NCBI GenBank assembly: GCA_003241055.1
Contig: QFOD01000004.1
Coordinates: 62,001 to 126,000, forward strand
DNA length: 64,000 nucleotides
Source of the DNA: Roseateles depolymerans
GTDB taxonomy: Bacteria; Pseudomonadota; Gammaproteobacteria; Burkholderiales; Burkholderiaceae_C
Reading direction: 5' to 3'
The position numbers and the translations under genes are program-made. Within the stretch, counting starts at the first letter, position 1, and every line of letters begins with the position of its first letter. A model generated the notes under the pieces. The model was not told the origin of the DNA. It was given only the letters and a program-made list of their open reading frames with translations, and did not search any database. This document shows, in pieces, positions 31,104 to 38,910 of the stretch.

Positions 31104-32298
31104 AGTCGGCCGGCAGCAGCCGGATCTGACGCTGCATCTGCAGCGCCGGGCCGCCATCGCCACGGCGCAGCGTGAGCTGCAGGGGCTGCTCGGCATCCAG
31201 CTGCCGGTGCAGGCCGCCCACCGGCCGGGCCGGAATGCCGGCGCCGGCCTCGGTCGTGGCCACCAGATGGCCGTCGCTGCCCTGGGTGACGGTCATCTTC
31301 AGCTTCCAGGCGCTCAGCGGTTCGCCGGCCTGGTCGAAGCTCAGGCTGGATGCGGCGCCCAGCTCGCTGATCATCACGGGCTTCATGGTCGGCTGACCCT
31401 CGATGTCCAACTGCAGCCTGATCTCGACATAGCGCGCTGCGTGCGGCGACTCGGCCTCGACGGCGTAGGCCAGGCTGCAGGCGCTCAGGCCGGCGGCAAG
31501 CAGGGCACTCGCCTGACGACGGTTCAAGGGGCGGGGGTGCTTGAGCATCGCAATCCTTTCGATCAAGGGGTGGGAACTGGTCCAGCGGCTGGCCAGCGGC
31601 GCGCCATGGGTCGTGAGGCCATGCGCAGACAGCAGGGCCTGGGTGTAGAGCGTCTGCGAGCCCGGGCGCGCTGCCAGCACGGCGGCGTCGCAGGCCAGCT
31701 CCTGGTCGGCCTGCAGGCGCCGCCAGGCCCACCAGGCCAGCGGGTTCCACCAGTGCAGCGCGGCCAGCGCGCAGGCCAGCAGGTTCCAGAGGTTGTCGTG
31801 GCGCTCGCGATGCACCTGCTCGTGCGCCAGGATCAGCTCGCGCTGCTCCGGCACAAAGCGCTGCTCGAAGTCCATGGGCAGCACCACGCGCGGGCGCCAC
31901 AGCCCGACCAGCGCCGGGCTGGCGCCTGAGGGCAGGCGCTCGCCCCAGCGGGCCAGCCGCCACTGGCGGTGGGCCTGTACCGCGCCGGTCAGCGCCGTGC
32001 CCGCCAGCCACAGGGCCAGCCAGATGGGAGCCTGCGATGCAGGTGGTGCGGGCAGGGCCGGCAAGCCCGCGGGAGCGGCGGCGCCGACGGCGGCCTGCAG
32101 CACCAGGGGCAGCGGCTCCTGGGCGGGGCGCGGCAGGGCGGGCACCAGCAGCAGCGCGGGCAGCAGCAGCCAGCAGGCGTAGGTCAGGCCGGCCCCCAGT
32201 CGCCGCAGCAGCAGCGGGCGCAGCCCCGCCAGCAGCACGACGCTCACGCTCATCCACAGCGCCTGCTGGAGCAGCGCGGCCAGCAGGCGCTCAGCCAC
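31087..32298 (-). CDS. M56 family (BlaR1/MecR1-like) membrane metallopeptidase
   Basis: 403 residues. Three to four helices in the first 110 residues (LLAGLRPLLLRRL, ACWLLLPALLLVPAL, WLALWLAGTALTGAV), the zinc motif HEQVHRERHD (HExxH) near residue 178 and a downstream glutamate-containing helix (QADQELACDAAVL). After the fourth helix a 125-residue periplasmic domain replaces the penicillin-binding sensor of true BlaR1, so the ligand is probably not a beta-lactam. It overlaps blaI-like by eight bases. Predicted to cleave or trigger loss of the repressor. Confidence 0.88.
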   Translation of the reverse strand: MAERLLAALLQQALWMSVSVVLLAGLRPLLLRRLGAGLTYACWLLLPALLLVPALPRPAQEPLPLVLQAAVGAAAPAGLPALPAPPASQAPIWLALWLAGTALTGAVQAHRQWRLARWGERLPSGASPALVGLWRPRVVLPMDFEQRFVPEQRELILAHEQVHRERHDNLWNLLACALAALHWWNPLAWWAWRRLQADQELACDAAVLAARPGSQTLYTQALLSAHGLTTHGAPLASRWTSSHPLIERIAMLKHPRPLNRRQASALLAAGLSACSLAYAVEAESPHAARYVEIRLQLDIEGQPTMKPVMISELGAASSLSFDQAGEPLSAWKLKMTVTQGSDGHLVATTEAGAGIPARPVGGLHRQLDAEQPLQLTLRRGDGGPALQMQRQIRLLPADFKLPQ

Positions 32299-32683
32299 GG
32301 TCCTGCTCCTTGAGCAGGGCCTTCAGCGCGGCGAGGTCGTCCGCACTGAGCCGCCGCTCCGACGCAAATTGCGCCACCAGCGGCGCCAGCCGGCCGCCGA
32401 ACAGGCGGTCGATCAGCGACAGGCCTTCGCGCGCCTGCCAGGCGTCGCGGGCGAAGCAGGGGCGGTAGAGAAAGCGCCGGCCCTCGCGCTCGGCACTGAT
32501 GGCGCCCTTTTGCAGCAGCCGGTTCAGCAGCGTCTTCACGGTGCTCATCTGCCAGCCCTGGGCAGGCATCAGCGTCTGGGCGAGATCCTCGGCGCTTTGC
32601 GGCTCGCGCTGCCAGAGCTCTTGCATCACGCGCGCCTCGGCATCGCTGATGGCGGGCGGCTCGGCAGGGTGGGTCGAAGACAT
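32291..32683 (-). CDS. BlaI/MecI/CopY family transcriptional repressor
   Basis: 130 residues. The winged helix is in residues about 10-75: ISDAEARVMQELWQREPQSA, EDLAQTLMPAQGWQMSTVKT, LLNRLLQKGAISAEREGRRF. The C-terminal dimerisation half carries the site normally cut after BlaR1 signalling, though the exact site is not visible. Two TTAC-N4-GTAA operators lie just upstream of its start. It overlaps the M56 peptidase gene by eight bases: a sensor-repressor operon. Confidence 0.93.
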   Translation of the reverse strand: MSSTHPAEPPAISDAEARVMQELWQREPQSAEDLAQTLMPAQGWQMSTVKTLLNRLLQKGAISAEREGRRFLYRPCFARDAWQAREGLSLIDRLFGGRLAPLVAQFASERRLSADDLAALKALLKEQDRG

Positions 32684-32686
32684 TGT

Positions 32687-32698
32687 TTACTCCTGTAA
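32687..32698. promoter_or_regulatory. BlaI-type operator 1 (TTACTCCTGTAA)
   Basis: TTAC-TCCT-GTAA, four bases upstream of the repressor ATG. Together with the second site it is a larger inverted repeat: GTTTACTCCTGTAA (32685-32698) against TTACAGGCGTAAAC (32710-32723), 13 of 14 matching. Confidence 0.85.
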
Positions 32699-32709
32699 TC
32701 GTTGAAAAT

Positions 32710-32721
32710 TTACAGGCGTAA
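32710..32721. promoter_or_regulatory. BlaI-type operator 2 (TTACAGGCGTAA)
   Basis: TTAC-AGGC-GTAA, 23 bases from the first site centre to centre, about two helical turns, so two repressor dimers can bind on the same face. It lies between blaI-like and the divergent metallo-beta-lactamase-fold gene. Confidence 0.85.
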
Positions 32722-32855
32722 ACGAAAGCGGGAACCTGGGACTTTCCATGAGGATTGATCCGCCGCAAGGCCGCCGCGCCGGGCTTCGGGCACAGTCCGA
32801 GCATCGCGCCGGGACGGCCCCGCGACGCGCGCCATCACGCCAGAAGGGAAGCCCC

Positions 32856-33638
32856 GTGTCCGTTGAACTGTTCCGCCAGGGCAAGCATGCCTGCCTGATG
32901 TTCTCGCGCATGGGCGAGGAGGACGGCGGCGAGGCCGTGCAGTCCAACCAGTTCCTGCTGATCCACGGCGACACGGGTGCGGTGCTGGACCCGGGCGGCA
33001 ACCTGGCCTATCACGAGCTCTACCTGGGCATGACCCAGCACTTCCCGCCGCACCGGTTGGCGGCACTGCTGGCCTCGCATGCGGACCCGGACATCATCGC
33101 GTCGCTGGACCGCTGGATGACGGCGACGACCGCGCCGGTCTACATCTCGCGGGTCTGGGAGCGCTTCGCGCCGCACTTCTGCAAGCCCGGCAAGACGGTG
33201 GGGCGCGTGATCGGCCTGCCGGACGCCGGCCAGCGGCTGACGCTGGGCAGTGGCGAGAACCGCTTCCAGCTCTGGGCGCTGCCGGCGCACTTCCTGCACG
33301 CCGAGGGCAACTTCCAGTTCTACGACCCGGTCAGCCGCATCCTGTTCTCGGGTGACCTGGGGGCCTCGTTCGGCAGCACGCTGAATGCGGACGAGCCGAT
33401 CACGGACCTGACCGAGCACATCCCGCGCATGCTGGGCTTCCATCGCCGCTACATGGTCAGCGGCCGCATCCTGCGCCTGTGGGCCGCGATGGCGCGCACG
33501 CTGCGCATCGACATGATCGCGCCGCAGCACGGCGCGCCCATGGTCGGCCGGGCGGTCGGCCAGTTCATCGACTGGGTGGAGACGCTGGACTGCGGCATCG
33601 ACCTGATGGGTCCGCAGGACTACCGCGTGCCGGACTGA
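32856..33638 (+). CDS. Metallo-beta-lactamase-fold di-iron protein (ODP/FprA-like)
   Basis: 260 residues. The fold resembles the di-iron domain of flavodiiron proteins: SNQFLLIHGDTGAVLDPGGN, then SHADPDIIASLDRWM (HxDxD-type), HFLHAEGNFQFYDPVSRILF and FSGDLGASFG, with the last histidine in APQHGAPM. There is no flavodoxin domain, as in stand-alone oxygen-binding di-iron proteins. The GTG at 32856 with AAGGGAA upstream is preferred; reading back to 32748 gives an unlikely basic N-terminus. It is divergent from the BlaI operators, so it may belong to that regulon. Confidence 0.78.
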   Translation: MSVELFRQGKHACLMFSRMGEEDGGEAVQSNQFLLIHGDTGAVLDPGGNLAYHELYLGMTQHFPPHRLAALLASHADPDIIASLDRWMTATTAPVYISRVWERFAPHFCKPGKTVGRVIGLPDAGQRLTLGSGENRFQLWALPAHFLHAEGNFQFYDPVSRILFSGDLGASFGSTLNADEPITDLTEHIPRMLGFHRRYMVSGRILRLWAAMARTLRIDMIAPQHGAPMVGRAVGQFIDWVETLDCGIDLMGPQDYRVPD

Positions 33639-33716
33639 AGCCGCCCATCGGCTCGTCATCGCGCCGCCACATCGGCGCGCTAGGCTTGCCGGTCGACTCT
33701 GCGACCGGAGGACCGG

Positions 33717-34613
33717 ATGAAGCCCACTGATGAAGAGCTGGTCAAGCGCATACATCGCGACCTGCAGGACGACTTCGACGAAGAGCTCGAGCTCGAGCTG
33801 GAAGACCGTCAGTACGAGCTCGGCACCGCCGACGAGGACGCCAGCGCGCGGCGGCTCTACTTCCGCGAGCTGATCCGGCTGCAGAGCGAGCTGGTCAAGT
33901 TGCAGGACTGGGTGGTGCACACCGGCCACAAGGTGGTGATCCTGTTCGAGGGCCGCGACGCGGCCGGCAAGGGCGGGGTCATCAAGCGCATCACGCAGCG
34001 GCTGAACCCGCGCGTGTGCCGCGTGGCCGCGCTGCCCGCGCCCAACGACCGCGAGCGCACGCAGTGGTACTTCCAGCGCTATGTGTCGCACCTGCCGGCG
34101 GCGGGCGAGATCGTGCTGTTCGACCGCAGCTGGTACAACCGCGCCGGTGTCGAGCGGGTGATGGGCTTCTGCACCGACGAGCAGTACGAGGAGTTCTTCC
34201 GCTCGGTGCCCGAGTTCGAGCGCATGCTGGTGCGCTCGGGCATACAGCTGGTGAAGTACTGGTTCTCCATCAGCGACGACGAGCAGCGCATCCGCTTCCT
34301 GGCGCGCATCCATGACCCGCTCAAGCAGTGGAAGCTCAGCCCCATGGACCTGGAATCCCGCCGTCGCTGGGAGGAATACACCAAGGCCAAGGAGGTGATG
34401 CTGGAGCGCACCCACATCCCCGAGTCGCCCTGGTGGGTGGTGAAGGCCGACGACAAGAAGCGCGCCCGGCTCAACTGCATCCAGCACCTGCTCGACCAGA
34501 TGCCCTACGCCGAGGTGCCGCATTCCGACGTGCAGCTGCCCGAGCGCGAGCGCCGCGAGGACTACATCCGCCAGCCGGTGCCTCAGAGCCTGATCGTGCC
34601 CGAGGTCTACTGA
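33717..34613 (+). CDS. ppk2: Polyphosphate kinase 2
   Basis: Uses polyphosphate to phosphorylate nucleoside diphosphates (or the reverse). 298 residues, one-domain PPK2. Seen: Walker A GRDAAGKGG, RTQWYFQRYVSHLPAAGEIV, Walker B-type FDRSWYNRAGVERVMGFC, and the PPK2 lid KYWFSISDDEQRIRFLARIH. The N-terminus is acidic (DDFDEELELELEDRQYE). Start ATG 33717 follows GAGGACCGG. Class and nucleotide preference cannot be set from sequence alone. Its 3' end overlaps the convergent esterase gene by seven bases. Confidence 0.93.
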   Translation: MKPTDEELVKRIHRDLQDDFDEELELELEDRQYELGTADEDASARRLYFRELIRLQSELVKLQDWVVHTGHKVVILFEGRDAAGKGGVIKRITQRLNPRVCRVAALPAPNDRERTQWYFQRYVSHLPAAGEIVLFDRSWYNRAGVERVMGFCTDEQYEEFFRSVPEFERMLVRSGIQLVKYWFSISDDEQRIRFLARIHDPLKQWKLSPMDLESRRRWEEYTKAKEVMLERTHIPESPWWVVKADDKKRARLNCIQHLLDQMPYAEVPHSDVQLPERERREDYIRQPVPQSLIVPEVY

Positions 34614-35629
34614 CGCGCAGGGGCGTCGCCGAGCTGGCGACGCAGGAAGGCGTTGCTCGCGTTCAGCGCCGCCTGGGACTCGGGCGTGTCGTACTCCCAG
34701 TGGAAGCCGTGCCATCCGCCCTCGGTCACCAGCAGCTCCGCCGGCACGCCGCGGTCGCGCAGCTTCCAGAACAGCCGGGTGGCGTTGCTGAGCATCAGGT
34801 CACGGGTGCCGGTGACGATGACGCTGGCCGGGAAGTCGTGCGGGAACTGGGCGTAGATTGGCGAGACCCGCGGGTCCTTGGGGTCGGCCTCGCCGAGGTA
34901 GAACTGCCGGACCGAGCGCAGCGCCGGGCCGGCGGCCACGACGTCGCGGCCATCGTTGGCCACCGCGCTGTCGCCGGCCCCGCTGAGGTCGCTGGCCGGC
35001 GTGAACAGCACCTGGGCCTTCATCATCGGCAGCCCCTCCTGAGCGGCCCTGAGCAGCATCGCCAGCATGATCTGGCCCCCGGCGGAGCTGCTGATGCCCA
35101 TCAGATGCTCGGCGCCGTGCTGCTGCACCAGCGCGCGGTACACGGCCAGGCTCTGCTCGATGGGCACCGGAAAGCGCGCCTCGGGCGCCATCGTGTAGTC
35201 CACCGAGATGACGGGCACGCCCAGCGTGCCGGCCACCAGCAGCGCGGAGCGGTCGCGCGGGCCGCCCAGCACGAAGCCGCCGCCGTGGATGTTGAGCGCC
35301 ACCGTCCGCTCCAGGCCTGGCGCCACGCGGGCCGGCCGGATGCTGAGCACCGGCACGCCGGCCAGCGTCTGGCGCTCCACCTGCAGGCCGAACTTCTGAA
35401 TCAGCGCGCGCTCAGGCAGGTCCTCGCTCTGGTCGAACTGTTGACGCGCCTTCAGGATCTGCCCGGCACTGATCGGGATGAACGCTGGCAGGTCGGTGTA
35501 GCGCGACCGGCGTATGAAAGCCGCCGCTTCGGGGCTGATCGACGCCTCCTGGCTGGGGGCGAGGGGCAGTGGCTGCGAGCACGCCGACAACAGTGCCGTC
35601 AGGGCGGCAGACAGGGCCGTTTTCTTCAT
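34607..35629 (-). CDS. Hormone-sensitive-lipase-like esterase, probable lipoprotein
   Basis: 340 residues. The lipobox LLSAC near residue 17 predicts a lipid-anchored exported protein. HGGGF is the HSL-family oxyanion motif and ISSSAGGQ carries the nucleophile serine in a form where GDSAGG is more usual; the histidine is in EGGWHGFHW and the acid probably in VIVTGTRDLM. The ATG at 35629 overlaps the stop of the preceding oxidoreductase gene (ATGA). It closes an operon with a TetR regulator and two oxidoreductases. Confidence 0.88.
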   Translation of the reverse strand: MKKTALSAALTALLSACSQPLPLAPSQEASISPEAAAFIRRSRYTDLPAFIPISAGQILKARQQFDQSEDLPERALIQKFGLQVERQTLAGVPVLSIRPARVAPGLERTVALNIHGGGFVLGGPRDRSALLVAGTLGVPVISVDYTMAPEARFPVPIEQSLAVYRALVQQHGAEHLMGISSSAGGQIMLAMLLRAAQEGLPMMKAQVLFTPASDLSGAGDSAVANDGRDVVAAGPALRSVRQFYLGEADPKDPRVSPIYAQFPHDFPASVIVTGTRDLMLSNATRLFWKLRDRGVPAELLVTEGGWHGFHWEYDTPESQAALNASNAFLRRQLGDAPARQ

Positions 35630-36309
35630 GGGTTCTCCTTGGAGGTGTTGAGCACGCGGCGGATGTCGCCCGTCTCGACGATGCGGTGGTCGGCCGGCGC
35701 GCGGGCCAGTTGCAACATGGCCTCGCCGATCTCGCGGGTGCTCAGCACGGCCTGGGGCAGGGCGCGATGCAGCAGCGGCAGCAGCGGGGCCAGCAGGAGG
35801 TAGCTCCAGCGATAGGCCGGCGTCTTGGACACCGCGCCGTCCACGGGCCGGATCAGGCCGGGCCGAAACATGTAGGCCGACCGGAACGGCAACGCCAGCA
35901 GCGCGTTCTCGGTCTGGCCCTTGATGCGCGCCCACATCGTGCGCCCCTGCCCGCTGCTGTCGGTGCCGGAGCCCGACACGTAGATGAAGCACATCTGCGG
36001 GTTCAGCGTCGCCAGCGGGCCGGCGATGCCCAGCGTCAGCTCGTAGGTGAGCTGACGATAGGCGGCCTCGCTCATGCCGGCCGAACTGACGCCCAGGCAG
36101 AAGAAGCAGGCGTCGAAGCCGCGCAGCGCATCGGGGTCGTCGTGCAGGTCCGACAGGCGGGGCAGCACGCGCTGGGTCAGGCGCGGATGACGCAGGGCCA
36201 GTGGCTGGCGCACGATGACGCAGACCTCTTCGACATCGGGGGCCGCCAGGCTGGCCGCCAGCACGCCGTGGCCGACCATGCCGCTGGCGCCCAGGATCAG
36301 CACTCGCAT
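35626..36309 (-). CDS. NAD(P)-binding oxidoreductase, epimerase-like
   Basis: 227 residues. Rossmann start MRVLILGASGMVGHGVLAAS (GxxGxxG), then CFFCLGVSSAGMSEAAYRQL and FIYVSGSGTDSSGQGRTMWA, with the lysine in the RIKGQTE helix. Matches the SDR_a5/NAD(P)H-binding group without a clear YxxxK. No signal peptide. It follows the SDR gene by 43 bases and overlaps the esterase by four, so the three are one operon under the TetR regulator. Substrate unknown. Confidence 0.82.
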   Translation of the reverse strand: MRVLILGASGMVGHGVLAASLAAPDVEEVCVIVRQPLALRHPRLTQRVLPRLSDLHDDPDALRGFDACFFCLGVSSAGMSEAAYRQLTYELTLGIAGPLATLNPQMCFIYVSGSGTDSSGQGRTMWARIKGQTENALLALPFRSAYMFRPGLIRPVDGAVSKTPAYRWSYLLLAPLLPLLHRALPQAVLSTREIGEAMLQLARAPADHRIVETGDIRRVLNTSKENP

Positions 36310-36352
36310 GACCTGACCCTCCCGGCGGGCCAACCTTCGGTGGCGATCGTCA

Positions 36353-37240
36353 TCACAGCCCTTTCGCCAGTTCGCCCAGCGCCGCCGGCAGGTGGGCATC
36401 GGGGAAGTGGGTGGACAGCGTGGTGTCCTGCCACTGCAACTGTTCAGCCGCCCGCGCGGTCTCTGCCTGGCGCGCGACGAAGAGCGCATCACCGCCCAGC
36501 AGCAGGCGGCGCGGCAGGTCGGCGCGGGTGGCCAGGGTCAGCACCACCTCGGCGACCCGGGCAGGGTCGCTGATCTCGTGGCCGCTGTAGGCCGCCAGCA
36601 TGTCCAGCACCCGGCCGACCGAGGCCTCGTAGCCGGCCAGTCCTGCCGCGTCGGATTGCCGTGCCGTCGTTCCCCAGTCCGTGCGCATGCCGCCGGGCTC
36701 CAGCGTGCAGACCTGGATGCCCAGCGGCGCCACCTCGGCCGCCACCACGTCGGAGAAGCCGCCCACGGCCCACTTGGCGGCCTGGTAGGCCGACAGGCCG
36801 GGCGTCGCCGTGCGGCCGCCCACCGATGACACCTGGAAGATGCGGCCCGCACGCCGGGCCCGCATCCCGGGTAGCGCGGCGCGGGTCAGGTTCACCACGC
36901 CGAACAGGTTGGTCTCGATCTGGTCGCGGAAGTCATCCGCCGGCTGGTGCTCGAACGCCGCCATGTGGCCGTAGCCGGCGTTGTTGACCAGCACGTCCAG
37001 CCGGCCGAAGCGCTCGCAGGCGGCCTGCACTGCGGCCTCGGCCTGCGTGGCATCGCGCACGTCCAGCGGCACCCGGTGCAGGCGCTCGCCGTGCCGGGCC
37101 TGCAGATCGGCCAGCGCATCGCCCTGGCGCACGCCGGCCACCAGGCGGCCGCCGGCCTCCAGCACGGCCGCACTCAGGGCCCGCCCCAGCCCGCGGCCTG
37201 CGCCGCTGACCAGCCAGACCTGGGATTTCACGCTTTCCAT
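36353..37240 (-). CDS. SDR family oxidoreductase
   Basis: 295 residues, classical SDR: SGAGRGLGRALSAAVLEAGG (cofactor motif), NNAGYGHMAAFEH, SSVGGRTATPGLSAYQAAKW with catalytic S, Y and K (YQAAK). The C-terminal 50 residues are longer than average. Begins 51 bases downstream of the TetR gene and 19 bases from a perfect 18-bp palindrome likely bound by TetR. Substrate unknown. Confidence 0.9.
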   Translation of the reverse strand: MESVKSQVWLVSGAGRGLGRALSAAVLEAGGRLVAGVRQGDALADLQARHGERLHRVPLDVRDATQAEAAVQAACERFGRLDVLVNNAGYGHMAAFEHQPADDFRDQIETNLFGVVNLTRAALPGMRARRAGRIFQVSSVGGRTATPGLSAYQAAKWAVGGFSDVVAAEVAPLGIQVCTLEPGGMRTDWGTTARQSDAAGLAGYEASVGRVLDMLAAYSGHEISDPARVAEVVLTLATRADLPRRLLLGGDALFVARQAETARAAEQLQWQDTTLSTHFPDAHLPAALGELAKGL

Positions 37241-37258
37241 ATCGCACTCCTTGGGTTG

Positions 37259-37276
37259 TGAGCGCGTACGCGCTCA
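37259..37276. promoter_or_regulatory. TetR operator, perfect 18-bp palindrome
   Basis: TGAGCGCGTACGCGCTCA is a perfect palindrome between the tetR-type gene and the SDR gene. A near copy lies upstream of the regulator itself (37885-37902). Confidence 0.8.
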
Positions 37277-37291
37277 TTTAAAAGGCAAAAA

Positions 37292-37876
37292 TCAATCCGT
37301 ACCAGCATGCAGCGCGGCCCAGAACGCACGAAAGCCGCGATCCCGGTAGGCCTCGGCGGCCTCCGGCTGGCGGGCGATGAAGTCCATCACCGTCTGCGCC
37401 ATGGCGGTGAACAGTGCACCGGCGAATTCCAGCGCGCCGGCCGGCGCCAGGGCGTCCCCGGGGGCGAGATGCGAGCGCAGCATGGCTTCGAGCGGCGCGA
37501 AGCCCTCGGCGCCGGCAGCCCGGTGGGCGGCGTCGATGCGGTCCGACACGATCAGCTGCTGCAGGGCCCGGTGGCTGTCGGGCTGGGCCAGCCCCCAGCC
37601 GATGTAGCCGTTCCAGGCGTGGCGAGCCTGTTCACCCGCCGAGGCGGCGTGCGGGAAATCCGTCACCATTGCCTCGCGCAGGCCGGCCTTGAGGTGGACG
37701 TAGAGCTCGTTGAGCAGCCGGTCCTTGTTCTCGAAATAGGTGAACAGCGTGCCCTCGGCGACGCCGGCCAGGCGCGAGATGCGCGAGGTCGTCGCCGTCA
37801 GGCCCTCGGCGGCCACCGCCTGGGCGGCGGCCTGCAGCAGGGCGTTGCGCTTTTCTTCGCTGAGAGGGCGGGCCAT
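37292..37876 (-). CDS. TetR family transcriptional regulator
   Basis: 194 residues. N-terminal helix-turn-helix: LLQAAAQAVAAEGLTATTSR, ISRLAGVAEGTLFTYFENKD, RLLNELYVHLKAG. The C-terminal two-thirds form the ligand/dimer domain with no recognisable ligand signature. Read leftward as first gene of an oxidoreductase/esterase operon; operator-like palindromes precede both it and the SDR gene, consistent with autorepression. Confidence 0.93.
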   Translation of the reverse strand: MARPLSEEKRNALLQAAAQAVAAEGLTATTSRISRLAGVAEGTLFTYFENKDRLLNELYVHLKAGLREAMVTDFPHAASAGEQARHAWNGYIGWGLAQPDSHRALQQLIVSDRIDAAHRAAGAEGFAPLEAMLRSHLAPGDALAPAGALEFAGALFTAMAQTVMDFIARQPEAAEAYRDRGFRAFWAALHAGTD

Positions 37877-37884
37877 GGCTTTGT

Positions 37885-37902
37885 TGAGTAACTACGCGCT
37901 CA
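37885..37902. promoter_or_regulatory. TetR operator, second site
   Basis: TGAGTAACTACGCGCTCA matches the palindrome at 37259-37276 at 14 of 18 positions, with one arm identical. It is nine bases upstream of the regulator ATG and within the interval shared with the divergent LysR gene. Confidence 0.7.
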
Positions 37903-38001
37903 TTATTGTCTCAAGCGTCCCGCGGTGCAAGTGGTGGGCCCGTGCAACCGGACGCACGACGTCAGAATGCGCGCCGGCGTGATCGCCGGGGAAGGGATGC
38001 G

Positions 38002-38901
38002 ATGGACCGACTGCAGGCGATGACCGCCTTCGTGACCGTGGTGGACTGCGGCGGCTTTGCGAGCGCGGCGCGCAAGCTGGAGCTGTCGCCGCCGGTGGTG
38101 ACCCGTGCGGTGGCCGAGTTGGAGGAGCGCCTGGGCCTGCGGCTGCTGACCCGCACCACCCGCGTCGTGCGGGTGACCGAGGCCGGCGCGCGCTTTGCGG
38201 ATGACTGCCGGCGCATCCTGGCCGAGATCGATGCGGCCGAGGAAGCGGCGAGCGGCACCCATGCGGCCGCGCGCGGCACGCTGGTGCTGACCGCGCCGGT
38301 GCTGTTCGGCCATCTGTATGTGACGCCGGTGCTGGTGGACTACCTGACCCGCTGCCCCGAGGTGGATGCGCACTGCCTGTTCGTGGACCGCATCGTCAAC
38401 CTGGACGAAGAGGGCGTGGACGTGGCGGTGCGTATCGGCGAGCTGCCCGACTCATCGCTGCAGGCGGTGCGCGTCGGGCAGGTGCGCCAGGTACTGGTGG
38501 CCGCGCCGGCCTACCTTGAGGCCCACGGCCACCCGGCCCACCCGGCCGAGCTGGCCCGGCACACGCTGATCGCACGCGGCGGCGGCGCGCCCGAGGTGGA
38601 CTGGCAGTTCTGCGACGCCGACCGGCCCTTCACGCAGCGCCTGCATGCGCGCATGCGCACCAGCAGCAACGACTCGGCCATTGCGGCCGCGGTGGCGGGC
38701 TTCGGCATCACGCGCCTGCTCAGCTACCAGGTGGCCGAGCCGCTGCGCCAGGGCCGGCTGGCGCTGGTGCTGGAGCGCTTCGAGAAGCCCGCGCTGCCCA
38801 TCCATGTGGTGCACCGCGAGGGCCGGCGCGCGACGCAGAAGGTGCGTGGCTTCATCGACCTGGCGGTGGAGATGCTGCGCGCGGACCCTGCGCTGCGTTG
38901 A
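38002..38901 (+). CDS. LysR family transcriptional regulator
   Basis: 299 residues. LysR helix-turn-helix: AFVTVVDCGGFASAARKLEL, SPPVVTRAVAELEERLGLRL, LTRTTRVVRVTEAGARF. The rest is the LysR substrate-binding domain of the DsdC/CrgA-like branch (VDVAVRIGELPDSSLQAVRV). The start at 38002 follows GAAGGGATGC. Divergent from the TetR regulator and convergent with the large flavin/iron-sulfur oxidoreductase gene. Ligand and targets unknown. Confidence 0.92.
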   Translation: MDRLQAMTAFVTVVDCGGFASAARKLELSPPVVTRAVAELEERLGLRLLTRTTRVVRVTEAGARFADDCRRILAEIDAAEEAASGTHAAARGTLVLTAPVLFGHLYVTPVLVDYLTRCPEVDAHCLFVDRIVNLDEEGVDVAVRIGELPDSSLQAVRVGQVRQVLVAAPAYLEAHGHPAHPAELARHTLIARGGGAPEVDWQFCDADRPFTQRLHARMRTSSNDSAIAAAVAGFGITRLLSYQVAEPLRQGRLALVLERFEKPALPIHVVHREGRRATQKVRGFIDLAVEMLRADPALR

Positions 38902-38910
38902 AGCTGCGCC

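Noticed and set aside
31087..32683. A beta-lactam resistance sensor operon
   Set aside because: The sensor domain is not penicillin-binding-like and no beta-lactamase is adjacent.
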